Part shown: piece by piece, positions 1 through 11,935 of the stretch | Numbering within the stretch: position 1 is the stretch's first letter | How the letters are laid out: each line of letters starts with the position of its first letter | NCBI GenBank assembly: GCA_029582155.1 | Contig: CM055911.1 | Span: 26,348,288-26,412,287, forward strand | Length of the DNA: 64,000 nt | Origin: Panopea generosa | Taxonomy: Eukaryota > Mollusca > Bivalvia > Adapedonta > Hiatellidae | Reading direction: 5' to 3' | Program-made: the position numbers and the translations under genes | The notes under the pieces: generated by a model | The model's database searches: none | What the model was told of the DNA's origin: nothing | The model's input: the letters and a program-made list of their open reading frames with translations, nothing else

Positions 1-1374
1 ACATCAGAATAAATTTAAGAAGAGATAGACAAAAAAACATGACACAGGGTTTTAGTTTTATAATATAATAGTATAATTTCGTATTTCATTGGTTAAAACG
101 ACCGGCATCTTGTGTGTGTTTATAAACCTTCAAATATATTACAGTACTGTTCTTTAAATCAAACACTACTTAATAAGAAGAAAACAAATCCCTACTGGCG
201 CACATATCATCCGCCGTCGGCGCAAAAAGGTAGTAGATGCACTCATAAATACTTCACACCCTCCACCTTATTGCCCTAACGGGACGACATATTGCCACTA
301 AACATGACGAAAGGAATCTCTAAGATGCGTCCCTTTCAAATTGGGACAACTGTTTAAATTATCATTTACAGCATCTAGACAGTAATCCATCTAAAGTGTT
401 AACAACATGCATAAACTTAACATTAAAACATTTCAGATAATGCATTTTAATGTAATTACATCAATAGTAGGACAAACTCTCATCTTCAGCTTTAGCAAGG
501 GCTTGGTTGATATCATTTGTTTTGACTAATCTGTTTGTGTCAACTGTTCATCATACATTCCTTTTCTCAAATGATTCCCCGATACTTTAAAAGATAAAAT
601 ACTGACAGGAATTTTGTTTAGTCGTATCAGGTATGACACTACCAACATCAGTTGCAATTTTAATCCTTAAATATACCCGAATGACTTTATAGAGTGACTG
701 GAGGTGATGAATCTGATATAAAACTCGGAGATAAATGTAATAATTTAAAGTAGGGATTTCTCCCACGCAAATTGAATAAAATCCAATTTATATTAAAATC
801 AGGTAAAAAGTAGGGAAGCGAGAACGTGACCTCTTATTTAACATATCATTAAAGTTTGTATTCGCAAGAGCCATCAATTAAACGAAGACATGTAATGGAG
901 TATAGTTTATTGTGGTAGAGTATTTGAGAGATGACACAGACGATGTTAAAGGTGACTTTGTCATTTACATACAGGGATAGTTTGATGATTTGGACAGTAT
1001 TTAAAATACCGTTAAATCAAATTAATGGGAATGTTTATGTAGTCATCGGAAGGACGATTCGTTAACAAGGAAGGTTTACAAAGTTTTTTCATCACTGACT
1101 AAAATATGAAGAAGGAGAAGAAGATTTCATTTCCTCGTGATAGGTTTAGTGGGGTCGAGGCCATCCCACACTTACAGTAGAAAGTATGAAAATTATTTAC
1201 AACAAAGCATTAAGACTTATAAGCTAAACAAGAATATCAACAAAATCATTTGTATGGTTTTTATTAAATATTCAATGGCGGAAATAGAGTTTGATTAAAT
1301 TTTCTTACAACTCTTATCAAATGAAACTTTTTTTTTTTCAAAATGAGGATGTTTCCATAAAATTGTATATAAGT
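1..1374. other. Gene-free AT-rich DNA
   Basis: No exon-like open frame, RNA gene or recognisable repeat. Short open frames are at chance level. Confidence 0.6.
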
Positions 1375-1565
1375 ATATATACTGAAAGGATAAAGCAACG
1401 CCAGGTGAATTTGAGACCCACACTATCAAACGCTTGTAATATGTATGTAAAAGTATTTCACTAATGACTTTGTCACTATGATCAATATTTTTGACACAAT
1501 CATTAATTAACAAAATACCTTTACAAACATGTTCTAAAACTGTAAATATCGCTTACAATAATTTG
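1375..1565. repeat. Dispersed repeat shared with 3.05-3.17 kb
   Basis: TATACTGAAAGGATAA, GGTGAATTT, ATCAAAC, AATATGTATGTAAA and the reversed phrase TAAATATCGCTTACAAT have counterparts at 3063-3170. Unclassified and non-coding; the short reverse open frame here is not a gene. Confidence 0.45.
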
Positions 1566-1669
1566 AAAATTTCTCTCAGAAATTCACTCGGCGTTTCTTT
1601 AGCCTTTCCGTATAGTGATTTTGGGTTAGCGTAGAAATTTTAAAACAGAAACATGCAAATGACGTGGAC

Positions 1670-1862
1670 TCTCATGTGGAACACGTGATCCAGTAGAAGA
1701 GCATCGAACCCAGGATCGAAGGGTCATTGGTTCGATCCTCCCTATGGCTATGTGTGGTGTCCTTGAGCAAGACACTTTTTCCGCATATACTTAGTACTGG
1801 TTCTACCCAGGAAGACTTCGAGCGTGATTTGTATAGTTAAACTAACTTAACAAATAACTGGA
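1670..1862 (+). mobile_element. tRNA-derived SINE, family B
   Basis: The head has a B box (TTGGTTCGATCCTCC), followed by CCTTGAGCAAGACACTTTTT, TACTTAGTACTGGTTCTACC and AGCGTGATTTGTATAG. This set of phrases defines family B in the window. Confidence 0.85.
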
Positions 1863-4800
1863 TAAAAAACAAGGAACATTTTGGGATAACTAGAATTACT
1901 GGCATATACTTCATGCCTTACAATACAAATTGCCCGGTGATTTTAATCTTTAACGGCCGTACTTCCGACACAACACGTTGAGTTTATAGAAGTAACTTAG
2001 TATCTAGTTAAATAGTATACAATAGCTAACATTAAAGTGGTATGGTAGAACTGACCACAAGTTATTTGGATTACCAACGGCTTTATTTAGTATTCAAACA
2101 GCGTCAGTAAGATGTAAACAGCTTCTGTTAAATATTGTTTGATGTGGTTTCTCCACGTAACGCTTCATTGTAAGGTGTTATTATATTATCAATATCACAA
2201 CCGCCTTGTTAGTAATTTTGACTTAATGCATCTACTCTCAACATGCAGTACAATCTTGGTGTTTTACCTGTAGACACTATATCATTCTTGAAAAGTACAT
2301 AACGCCTTTTTGTAATGTAAACAATGATAGCTTTGTTTAAAAAAGATGCTTTGAACATTTCGGTGTTTTTTCAACAAAGCATATAATCAAAAAAACCTAT
2401 TCAGTGAAATGGCTGTAATTGTTTCTGTTAATTATGATAAAATTTAATTTTGAAATTGCAAATTTACTTTCTTCTCCGATAATTCAAATAAAACATTCTC
2501 AGTAAATGATACTATGAAACATTGGCTTATTACATCTATAAGTGTACATTAATTGGAATAAAATAAGCCGTGATGGAAACATTTAATTTCCAATGTGGCT
2601 GTGTATGTCTAATAACATATCAACATAGCATAGTATATATTTTATTTAAGTATCACCTCTATTACCTTACAACTATAAATACATAATATATTTACAAATA
2701 TAAATAGAGAATTGAAAGAGACTCTTAACAGAACTCTGAGAGACTGGTTGCTACTTTTCCACAATAATAAATGTCAATAAAAATCAACTACATACGTAAT
2801 TTACAAGTTGAGCCATGATTTCAGCATTCAATTCCACTAAAAAAGAATAGATTTAAGGATTCTTTTTTGTATTAAAGATACATTTGAAAATATAAAGTAA
2901 GGATTTTAACATAATAAAACATAATTACAATTAATCATTATATAAGCTAACAAAAATACAAAAATATTTATCCAACATAAGACTAGTATTTAAGCAGGAC
3001 ACCGCCAATTCAACAGTAAAACCAAAATCAATATTATATAGAAATGTCTATTAAACAGAATGCGTATACTGATAGGATAATAAAACGGCGGGTGAATTTT
3101 AGAGCAATTATCAAACTATTGTAAGCGATATTTACAGTTATAGAATATGTATGTAAAGGTATTCGTTAGTCTGTAGAACGGACCCAGCTTTCCCTATTGA
3201 ATCCGTTAAATAGCAAGGTTGGGAAAGCAACATTTGAGCACGTCGATTGGCCAGTTGCTTCAACTGAAAGTTTGAATGACGTCATAGTTTGATAATCGTT
3301 CAATTGCTATGAATTATGGGATAGCATAGAATCCACTACTTTTCATTGGGAGGTTAGTAAACCTGATTCGGGAGCTATCAGGTTCTGGAATGGACTTTTA
3401 ACGAAATGCATATTCAGATATTAAATTTTGAAGTCTTTGTTAAATGTAACTTGTAATATGATATGTTCATAATGATAAGAAATAAACAGATTGTTTTATA
3501 TAATCAAATTGCGTTGATTTCAAACGTGTGTATTAATTTATTTCGTAAGGTATATTGTTTTATTAAAGCAAGGATCCTGATTATTAGTACCACGAACAGG
3601 TATTAAACAGCACGTGCAAAAATAAATAACTACTTCATGAACTCGAACTTTATTTGCACATAATTATAATTGGTTTAGAAAAATGTAAACATTTTACATG
3701 ATAATGTTCAAAATGTTGCAATTGCAAGTGGTTAGTCGAAAAAATGTGACGTTTTCTTACCCGAATAGTTTACGTGTTTAGATATAAATCATAAATCACA
3801 AATTTATATAACTAAAGAATACGTTACTTGCCCTGGAGATAAATTAACCCACGTTGGCAAAATATGGTTAGCTACTATCAAGGCAATTCTTTACCTAAAT
3901 AGCCTTCTATTTAAGCCTAAATAGTGTTGACCATGTCCTACTGATATGGTCTCTTTTGATACATGTTGACTTTCAACACCAACAAGCTCACACTTTACTG
4001 TACAGTAGACACATTCCATATGTTATTATTTACATCGCATTTAAAACAAATCAGATCTTCGTTAAATTAGACTATTTAGTATAAAATTTCGATTAATCTT
4101 TAATACTGATTAGTTAACAATCTCACCACAACAAAGACATTAAGTAGTTTAATTTGAAATACCTAATGGTTTGTAGAGACGTCATTAAGGACACAATATG
4201 TTAAAACTCTGCTATGAAAGGAATGTAAAGCATAAATCAAAGTCCTAAAATGAGGATCTGTTTAAAAGGTTTTTTTCTATTTTCCTTTTAGCAGTATGTT
4301 ATTACGGATACATGAAGCAAAGTGTTATTTATTTTGCTAACTAGGACCAGAGTTTTTAATCCATTAAGTACATGAGGTAATTAAATCTCTTAATCAATTG
4401 TTAATGGATGAATAAAGCAATTTGCAAAGGAGGGAAACACCGGCAGCACCAGCCATGTATACTTTATCTATTAATGACATCGCCTTTTAAGTTGGTTAAT
4501 ATAATTTTAAAATATATGTTTATTAAATACTCGTACACTTCCTAAAGCATGTTTGTATTTTAAAGAGATTCTTTGTTTATTTTTATTTTTCAATATAAAA
4601 TTTTCATACAAAATGCTTAAGGTTTTATTGTTGTTTTTGTTGTTTTTTGTAGTGTTGATATATGTAATTAATAGTATGTGAAAGTGTAATGAGGCTGAGC
4701 AACTTCTGCTGTTGTTGTTGTTTTTTTTGTTTGTTTTTTTTGTTAAATTGTTTAAAAGTCATGTTATTAATTAATTTGCATTATAATGTTCATTCTCATG

Positions 4801-5479
4801 AATTTATTGATGACCCAAATATTTATATTTTTTATAAAACGATTATAACATTTTTTATTGCAGAGATCAATTTAAAGTAAATTGCATACCTGCCATGTAA
4901 CGAAATATTTGTTATATATGTATGTATGTATATGATGACGAGAAACTGTATATGATTTAAGTCAATAAATTATCTTATGTCTATTAAAATTGGGAATTAC
5001 CGCGGATGCCTGCAAAATGGTTCAACCTTTATTCATTTTATTTTCTTTATATGTGTTTTGTGTTTGATATGTTAACAGTGTTTTCTACCGAAAGCTTAGC
5101 AGCATTTAGTATATAATTCATATAAACTTGTAAAGAGCGCTATGAATGAAAAATCAAAACATAAATGCTAGTGTATGGACTGATTTTATGCTCGTTTTCA
5201 TTGAAAAATAAGTTTCTTAGATAAAGGCATTCACCCATTTTCCCATCCCCACCCATGTCTATAGTTTAATGCTGCATGCATGGCATATGCATTTTGATAT
5301 GAAACAAAGTACCGCCCTTCAATAATTTTTTTTTGTATACGTTATTACAATTGGGCATTTTCAGGAAATTTCAATGGCGGATATTAAGCTGTTACATCGC
5401 CGCGTTGTACGATATGACGAAGCAATGTTGTCGATATGAACGTCTATGGATCAAGTGGGAGAAACCAATTTGGGTATGT
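1863..5479. other. Gene-free AT-rich DNA
   Basis: Apart from the dispersed repeats at 3.05-3.33 kb, nothing is recognised. A short TATG microsatellite lies near 4915-4935, and T-rich simple sequence with CTG/TTG triplets at 4700-4745. Confidence 0.55.
3165..3325 (+). repeat. Dispersed repeat with TGACGTCA octamer
   Basis: ACGGACCCAGCTTTCCC, TGAATGACGTCA and TGCTATGAATTATGGGATAG. The reverse complement of the same set lies at 45960-46095. The octamer at 3277-3284 is intact in both. Confidence 0.65.
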
Positions 5480-5700
5480 CCGGGCACACGAACGGGTAGT
5501 TAAATGTCTAGGGTTTAGGGTTAGTAATTTTTATGGACAATTGAAAAGTAGTTGAAAAATAATTACGTGGCAGTTTCTAGACACTTAAAAACAGCTTTTA
5601 TGTGGCTTTTTTTTATGTGGCTTAAATTTAGTCACACAAGTAATAAGCTTGACGCAAAGAAGCCACTTAAATACCCATTCGTAGGAACGTCCGTCAGTCA
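5480..5700. repeat. Dispersed repeat, copy shared with 38.33-38.49 kb
   Basis: TTTAGGGTTAGTAATT, a following CAATTGAAAA segment and AAATACCCATT occur in the same order at 38360-38480. There is no coding content. It is an unclassified mollusc-type interspersed repeat. Confidence 0.6.
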
Positions 5701-5710
5701 GTCCGTCTAT

Positions 5711-6100
5711 CCGTCCCACTTTGGTTTCCGTGCAATAGCTTAAGAATGCCTGAATCAAATCTTTGGAAATTCTAACACGTTTATTATGACAAAACACAGG
5801 CTAAGTTCGATTTTTGGGGTTGTGACTTTTGGGGTTGTAGAGTTGTGCCCCTTTAACTTGTGAAAAATCGTCCCACTTTGGTTTCCGTGCAATAACTTTA
5901 TTTTTGTATTTTGTATCTTTTATACAATGTTTACAATAATAAAACACAGGCTGATTTTCGGGGTTGTGACCTTTGGCATTGTAAAGTAATGCCCCTTTAA
6001 TTTGTGAAAATCGTATTGGGTGGGGGGGGGGGGGGGGGGAGTTCCGTGCAATAACTTAAGAATACCTGAATCGAACCTTTTGAAAAAGTGAGGGATATAA
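5711..6100. repeat. About 157-bp direct repeat, 2.4 copies, with poly-G
   Basis: CCACTTTGGTTTCCGTGCAA starts each copy at 5713 and 5872, and a remnant (GTTCCGTGCAATAACTTAAG) follows the 18-base G run at 6022-6039. A second G run of 15 lies at 6204-6218. Shared internal phrases include AAAACACAGGCT and GGGGTTGTGAC. Confidence 0.8.
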
Positions 6101-6218
6101 ATTCACTGAATTTGCGTGTTGCTATCATCATGGTGGTGTCCTTTGATTGTTTGAACATCTATGGTTGAAAAAGATTAGAAATACATGTATCTGTGGGTGG
6201 GGTGGGGGGGGGGGGGGG

Positions 6219-7777
6219 TAAAATACAACGTAAATTATGTTACTGGACTACATTGTTAGTATGCCAAATACATCAAACACAAACCATAGGGAAATAAACT
6301 TAACTGGATATATTTCGTACGTCAATGTTTGAAGATGGCGTGTGCATATTAAATAAAGAGGCACCGCTTGCATTAATAGAGCAATGTTCTTACACGATAC
6401 ATATTTAAGCACATACCCAATATATAAAACCATTTAGGCGGAACTACTTTTGTTTACACTGTAACAATGTCATATTTTGGATAAACAGAACGATCTTTTA
6501 ACACACAATACATATTCATACGCCATATTTGTAAGATCATAGTATAGGGGACTACTTTTGTTTACACTATATCAATGACAACTTTTGCGCCAATTATCAT
6601 ATATTCGAATCTAGGAATTATATAGAGAAGAAAATGCAACTGATTGAGGTTTGTGGACGCTCGCGTATTCACGCAAAATCTTGCAATATCTCGTTTTCAA
6701 TTATCTTAACTTCCATTCACCTCGGGAGCACAAATCAAAATTCTTACATTGCAGAATAAAATTCTCATCAAAACAATACCATTCCCGACAATGTGTGTTT
6801 AAAATTGTTGAAGTGAATCTGATTACAAAATGTGTATACTGCAGCTTAAATAACGACAAATTACGACAATTTTTCTTCAAACCTCAATACCTTTAATTCA
6901 AGATCGTTTTGCTTGATCGAAACATGTTTAAACGTCTAAGATTACATACAACTTACAGTTTATGTACAAGAAATCAGTTGCCTGTGAGTCATGAATGATT
7001 AATTTGCCGAGTAATTAATCCTTATGTGCTGTTTTATCAACATAAAGTCAGGAATTACATGTTTCCTATCCTTCTATACAAGTCCTTGATATTTTCTGCG
7101 TTTTAAAACATCTTAGCAGATTTTAACAAATAATCTAATCACTTTGTTCATTTTTATAGCTTTACATATATAAACATTCAGACAGTAAACACGGTAGCAA
7201 TTTTAGCAAAAATATTTAATTCGCGATGGACGAAACTCGCGAAAAATAGCGAAAAAATAAGTTCTCGCTAATTAGTAGTGTTTTACAGTAGTAACACACA
7301 GTACACATTTGTAAACAGCACTAAATAGCTGTTTTGTATTAAAACGTATATATTAAACTGATTGCCAAAGCCGATGATACACTTCTAAATTAGAATGTTA
7401 ATAATAAAAGAAAAAAACATTCTGTCCGCTAATCTTTAATCATCTTTTATTATTAGTATCCATGACAAATACAGCCATGCATTGCAAATGAAAACACTCC
7501 GGAGCCATTAAACGCAATTAAATTAACGAACCCGGCTCTATAGACTTCAATATAATTTTGACTCATGCTGCGAAAATCTAGCCATTCGATACGGAGTCGT
7601 GCTGCGATGTAATTGTTTTATTCCGTAATGATTAACGTGCACAGTCTAATCGTATCCTTGGTAATTGAGTTCATTTGATAAACGGTAATATTATGTTCGC
7701 ATAGTTAACCTGATTGTAACCCACATTATTGCATTAATTTACCATCTAATCTTTAATGCATGCCATTTTGCAAAATA
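6219..7777. other. Gene-free stretch
   Basis: A locally repeated phrase (CTACTTTTGTTTACACT at 6446 and 6551) is the only structure seen. No supported gene. Confidence 0.55.
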
Positions 7778-8076
7778 GACCGGTTAGCTTAGCCGGTAGC
7801 GCGTCCAACTATCAATCCCATAGGTCGTGAGTTCGAATCCCCGCCCGGCCTCAGTCTCCGTGATGATTGATATATGCCATTGCGTTTCATTGTCATTCGT
7901 CTCTCATCGTTGATTCAAGTGGGAAAGTTATCAGTTACTTGAGGAGGCGGGTATACTTGTACTCGAGAGTACTGGTTATATTCCAGGATCACAAAAAAAG
8001 AATGGTTAGGTCAACTGGTCGTCTATTAGCCCTTGATGGCATAAAATTACACTAAATCTTCAATAAATCAATAAAT
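7778..8076 (+). mobile_element. tRNA-derived SINE, family A
   Basis: The head has an A box (TTAGCTTAGCCGGTAGCGCG) and a B box (GAGTTCGAATCC), followed by the shared body (TCTCCGTGATGATTGAT, TGATTCAAGTGGGAAAGTTA, CGATGGCATAAAAT) and an AATA-rich tail. Family A is the commonest SINE in the window. Confidence 0.9.
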
Positions 8077-8424
8077 CCCCACCAAAACTCTTAGACATAT
8101 ATGAAAAGAGATGCATTGATTAATAAAATATGTACTATATATAACCCATAAATCATATGTAACCTAGCACATATGGTAGGGAATTTCCAAAAATCGATAT
8201 TATAATTTTATTTCTGAATACACGCACAAGAGATATGATAAAAAGCAACCCAGGATGAGATATGAAAACGCACCACGGGCTTACTGGGAAAATGAAACAA
8301 GTGACACCAATGTAGGATACCACAGCCATTGGCATCAAATATTACTGTAGGAAACGGATGTGTACACTGGTGCTAAATATGGTGCGTTTTCATAAATGTC
8401 ATGAATACAAAAAATATCACACTC

Positions 8425-8650
8425 ATATAACAAGAGTTGTCAGAAGACAACAAAGCTCGCCCCTTGGTGTCTAAGTCCAAAAAGGGACATAACTGTGCCA
8501 AAATGCAATCCAGAGTTATGGTTTTTTAGTCATTGATGATGGTGAACACACATACTTAATTTCATTCACAGCCAATGATAGGTTGCGTAGATATCTTAAA
8601 CTAAAGCGCAAAAGTTTAACCTGGGTGTCTACTGACGACACTGACACCGG
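8425..8650. repeat. Dispersed mollusc-type repeat
   Basis: AACAAGAGTTGTCAGAAGAC, AAAAAGGGACATAACTGTGC and CAGAGTTATGGTTTTTTAGT. From memory, phrases of this type recur across bivalve genomes. That supports the taxonomic guess but is not proof. Confidence 0.55.
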
Positions 8651-9207
8651 GGTCATGGCAATAATCACAAAAATTACAAATATCAAATCACTGGATTACA
8701 TAATTTTTCACAAAGTTCAACTATAACAATTCTATATTGCTGTTTCATTTAAATACACAGCTTTGAGACATATATACACAATCCTATAACTTTTATTATT
8801 TTACAATTTATTCGCAATCAGAACAATTATTGGAATCAATAGTACTAATCATATGTCTATCAACCAATTACGTATAAATAAAGCCATTGTTAAACTATTG
8901 TTAAAATTAACAAATATGTATTACATGTCAGAGACGTTTTCCGATTGTATATTAAATTCTTATCAGCGGACAATGTTCCCACTTATTCTACATCAGAACA
9001 AACTTGTATTAACTGGTCTGACGACAAGTTGCATCATTTGTCAATTGTCAATAACTTAGTCGATAATTAAAGTAGTCGAAAATTAAGTCGATAATTTAGT
9101 CGGTATATTTTATTTCAATACTACATACCAAATGTAGTTAGACGGATAGTGCTGCCAACATATCATTGGTCGACGGATGTCACATGTACGTATTGTTACT
9201 AAAATTA

Positions 9208-9208
9208 A

Positions 9209-9242
<34 letters not shown>

Positions 9243-9252
9243 TTAATTTACA
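9208..9252. repeat. Perfect AT palindrome
   Basis: AAATTAAATC, then an alternating AT tract, then GATTTAATTT. It is inverted-symmetric over more than 40 bp and able to form a cruciform. Confidence 0.9.
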
Positions 9253-9472
9253 TATTTTTTTATTTCTGCTATACCATGCTCAGATGATCAATTTCAATTG
9301 CCTTATCGAAAGCACTGTATGTGGATTGGCGTATTTTTTTGTATTTTTTTTTTCTATTAAAAGTAGACAGTAACAGTTGTGCCATGCTGTCGACGCAGAT
9401 GTATCATACTATGACCTTCTGCTATTGTACCTCATAGATTTTGTTCTTGATCATCTGAACATGAGGACGCTA

Positions 9473-9692
9473 CACGTGCAGCGCATGGTCCAGCGGTAAA
9501 ACATCGAATCCATGATCGGAGGGTCGTTGGTTCGATGCTCCCCCACGGCTATGTGTTGTGTCCTTGAGCAAGACATTTTTTTTCCGAATATGTTTAGTCC
9601 TGAGTCAACCTAGGAATACTTCAAGCGTGATTTGTATAAGTTGTAAGAGCTTGTTTCACAATCGAAGTAAAATAAATTAGTTTAAGATAAAC
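9473..9692 (+). mobile_element. SINE family B
   Basis: Head TGGTCCAGCGGTAAAACATC and GTTGGTTCGATGCTCC, body CCTTGAGCAAGACATT, and end CAATCGAAGTAAAATAAA. Confidence 0.87.
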
Positions 9693-11788
9693 ATACGTCA
9701 CCACCCTTTGAATGCACAAAACATACAGAGGAAGTAGAACCAGTGGTCACCGCCTTCGGAGGTACAATGTCAAAACAACTATTGTATTGGACTCTTAACT
9801 GTAGCCCACCCTTGTTCTCTCACTCCCATCTGATGTCGTCACATCGTGTAACCAAACACATGGTGAAGGTTTCAATCAGAGCAGTGAACATCATCCATTG
9901 TTTATGCATCAAAGTGACAAACATTGGTTGAGTTAACGTGTATTTCATACTAAACTCAGATTCAATGTGAAACTTGTCAGAATTGAGATTCAATTGTCTT
10001 GCAAACCACATCACAATATCAATAAAAAACACTTTAGGAAAATCTACAAATTTTACAAAGATGGCGGCAACCCCACACTTAATCGGTATACTGTCTGCCG
10101 GCAATTAGGCCGGAGACAGCCAGATTGATAATTTAATTCAATCAAACGTATTGATGTATTGACTTCAAAGGTTATTAATTGCAAAAGTATGATAGGATAA
10201 AACAGTTGATATTCTTTAAAATTATCAATAATGTTACAAGTAGGTAAAGCAAGCAGATGCTTCAATCTGACACCTATGACACTCTTTGTTGTTTGTTTTT
10301 TTTGTTATATCTGAATGGGGTTTAACGTCATTATTTTAATTACATGTACATATTATATAAATTATATAATCTTAAAATAAACCAAATCACATTGGTCCAT
10401 TTTCTCTTGGTGTAAAATAAAATCTTGTTCAATTTATCCTCTTGGTTGTTGATATTTACAATTTTATAAATTAGCAACATTTACGATTTACCTTGTATAT
10501 ATTACCTTTTTTTCATTAGACTTATTCTATTATTCCCGTCCCGATGGATTATATAATACATGTATAGCCTTTTCATCTGGTCAATATCATGTGATGTGCA
10601 CACGAAAAAATGAATTTTGACCAAGACTGTATGAATCTGATATCTATCTTCTTCCACAAACACGTGTTATTTTCAAATTTTCTTACTGAAGATATTGGAC
10701 CGACTTTGGCTCGAACCCATAACCTCATTTTGTGTTTTTTTATTTGTTTGTTTATGTGCTTTTTATGTCTTTTTCGAAGAGTATTTCAGTTTAATGGCGA
10801 CCAATACACCTAATATTGTTCCTTGGAACCAGTACTAGACGCATATTAACTCTGCAAATCACAGATTACTTCCCCACATATCCAGAGGTGAAAGACCCAT
10901 GACCGTAGAAAAAAAAGTTCATGACCAATAATCATGGACTGTGGTAGGGCGGATATTTGAACTTACGACTCCTAGCTTGACAATCAGACGAGTTACCGAC
11001 GGAGCTAGCCGGACCTGGCTGTAAATGATCTTGAGAAGGCTCTGTAGCAATATATATGAGTGTTTGAAAAAAAATGAATACCATTTATAATTTCACTTTG
11101 ATTTAAACAGTGATCTTATCAACGATGTTTATACAAGAAGTAAAACATGACGCAATTTTGCAAGTTTAAAGCAAGACATGTACCAGTGCCTGCAAACCAT
11201 TGTAGATTATTTTGCAGTTTCTCAATGCCCTGTTACCACAAAGATGGGTGTTTTTTCTGTTTTAAAAAAATGACCTATCAAACAAAAATAAAAAAATTCC
11301 TTCAGTATTATAATCAACCGCAGAAACGTAGGAGGTCATAAATCAAGATCAATTTACTGACTTTATTCTCATAAACTAACTTTCAATCAGTTTACACATT
11401 ATGCATTAAAGATTATTAAACGTATGCGGTCATAAAAGCTTTGTGTGAAAAAAGCATGCACTATTAGGTGTGGGGTATAAAATATAAACGATTTGCATAT
11501 TTGTCATATTTTTGTTATACCATATGTATAATTTTCGTCTTTTATGTAGTGTTTCTTTCAATGATTATATTCCCTTATAGTCCACGAGCATGCGTTTACA
11601 GGAATTTAGGTTTAGAGCACAGGTGTTCCGAGGTTACTGGCACATTAGAGATATTGTTAAAATCAAAGTATCACAAGTACTGATAGTCGGTCTTTAATAA
11701 ATATTTATACGACTTCCTAATTCGATAGTAATGTAGCGTTAGGTATATTTTATGCAACTTTTTTTTTAAAAAATGACATTCATGAATA
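9693..11788. other. Gene-free stretch with repeat scraps
   Basis: Holds family E scraps (10305-10330, 10685-10725) and the family A head at 10.93 kb. The open frames of 62-94 codons show no domain or splice context. Confidence 0.5.
10930..11021 (-). mobile_element. SINE family A head fragment
   Basis: Read on the - strand, it has the tRNA-like head of family A (AGCTCCGTCGGTAACTCGTC, then GTCGTAAGTTC). The body is missing. Confidence 0.7.
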
Positions 11789-11935
11789 TCGACAATATAG
11801 TTTACTTACATACATAACTGTCGACAATATAGTTTATTTACATACATAACTGTCGACAATATAGTTTACTTGCATACATCAATGTCGACAATATAGTTTA
11901 CTTGCATACATCAATGTCGACAATAGGTAGGTTAA
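11789..11935. repeat. 32-bp tandem repeat, 4.5 copies
   Basis: Copies start at 11789, 11821, 11853, 11885 and 11917 (partial) with TCGACAATATAGTTTA then CTTRCATACATMAMTG. Later copies change in step, the ATAACTG ending giving way to ATCAATG. Confidence 0.93.

Noticed and set aside
7780-7852. A true tRNA gene
   Set aside because: Same reason: it is the head of a family A SINE with multiple copies in the window.
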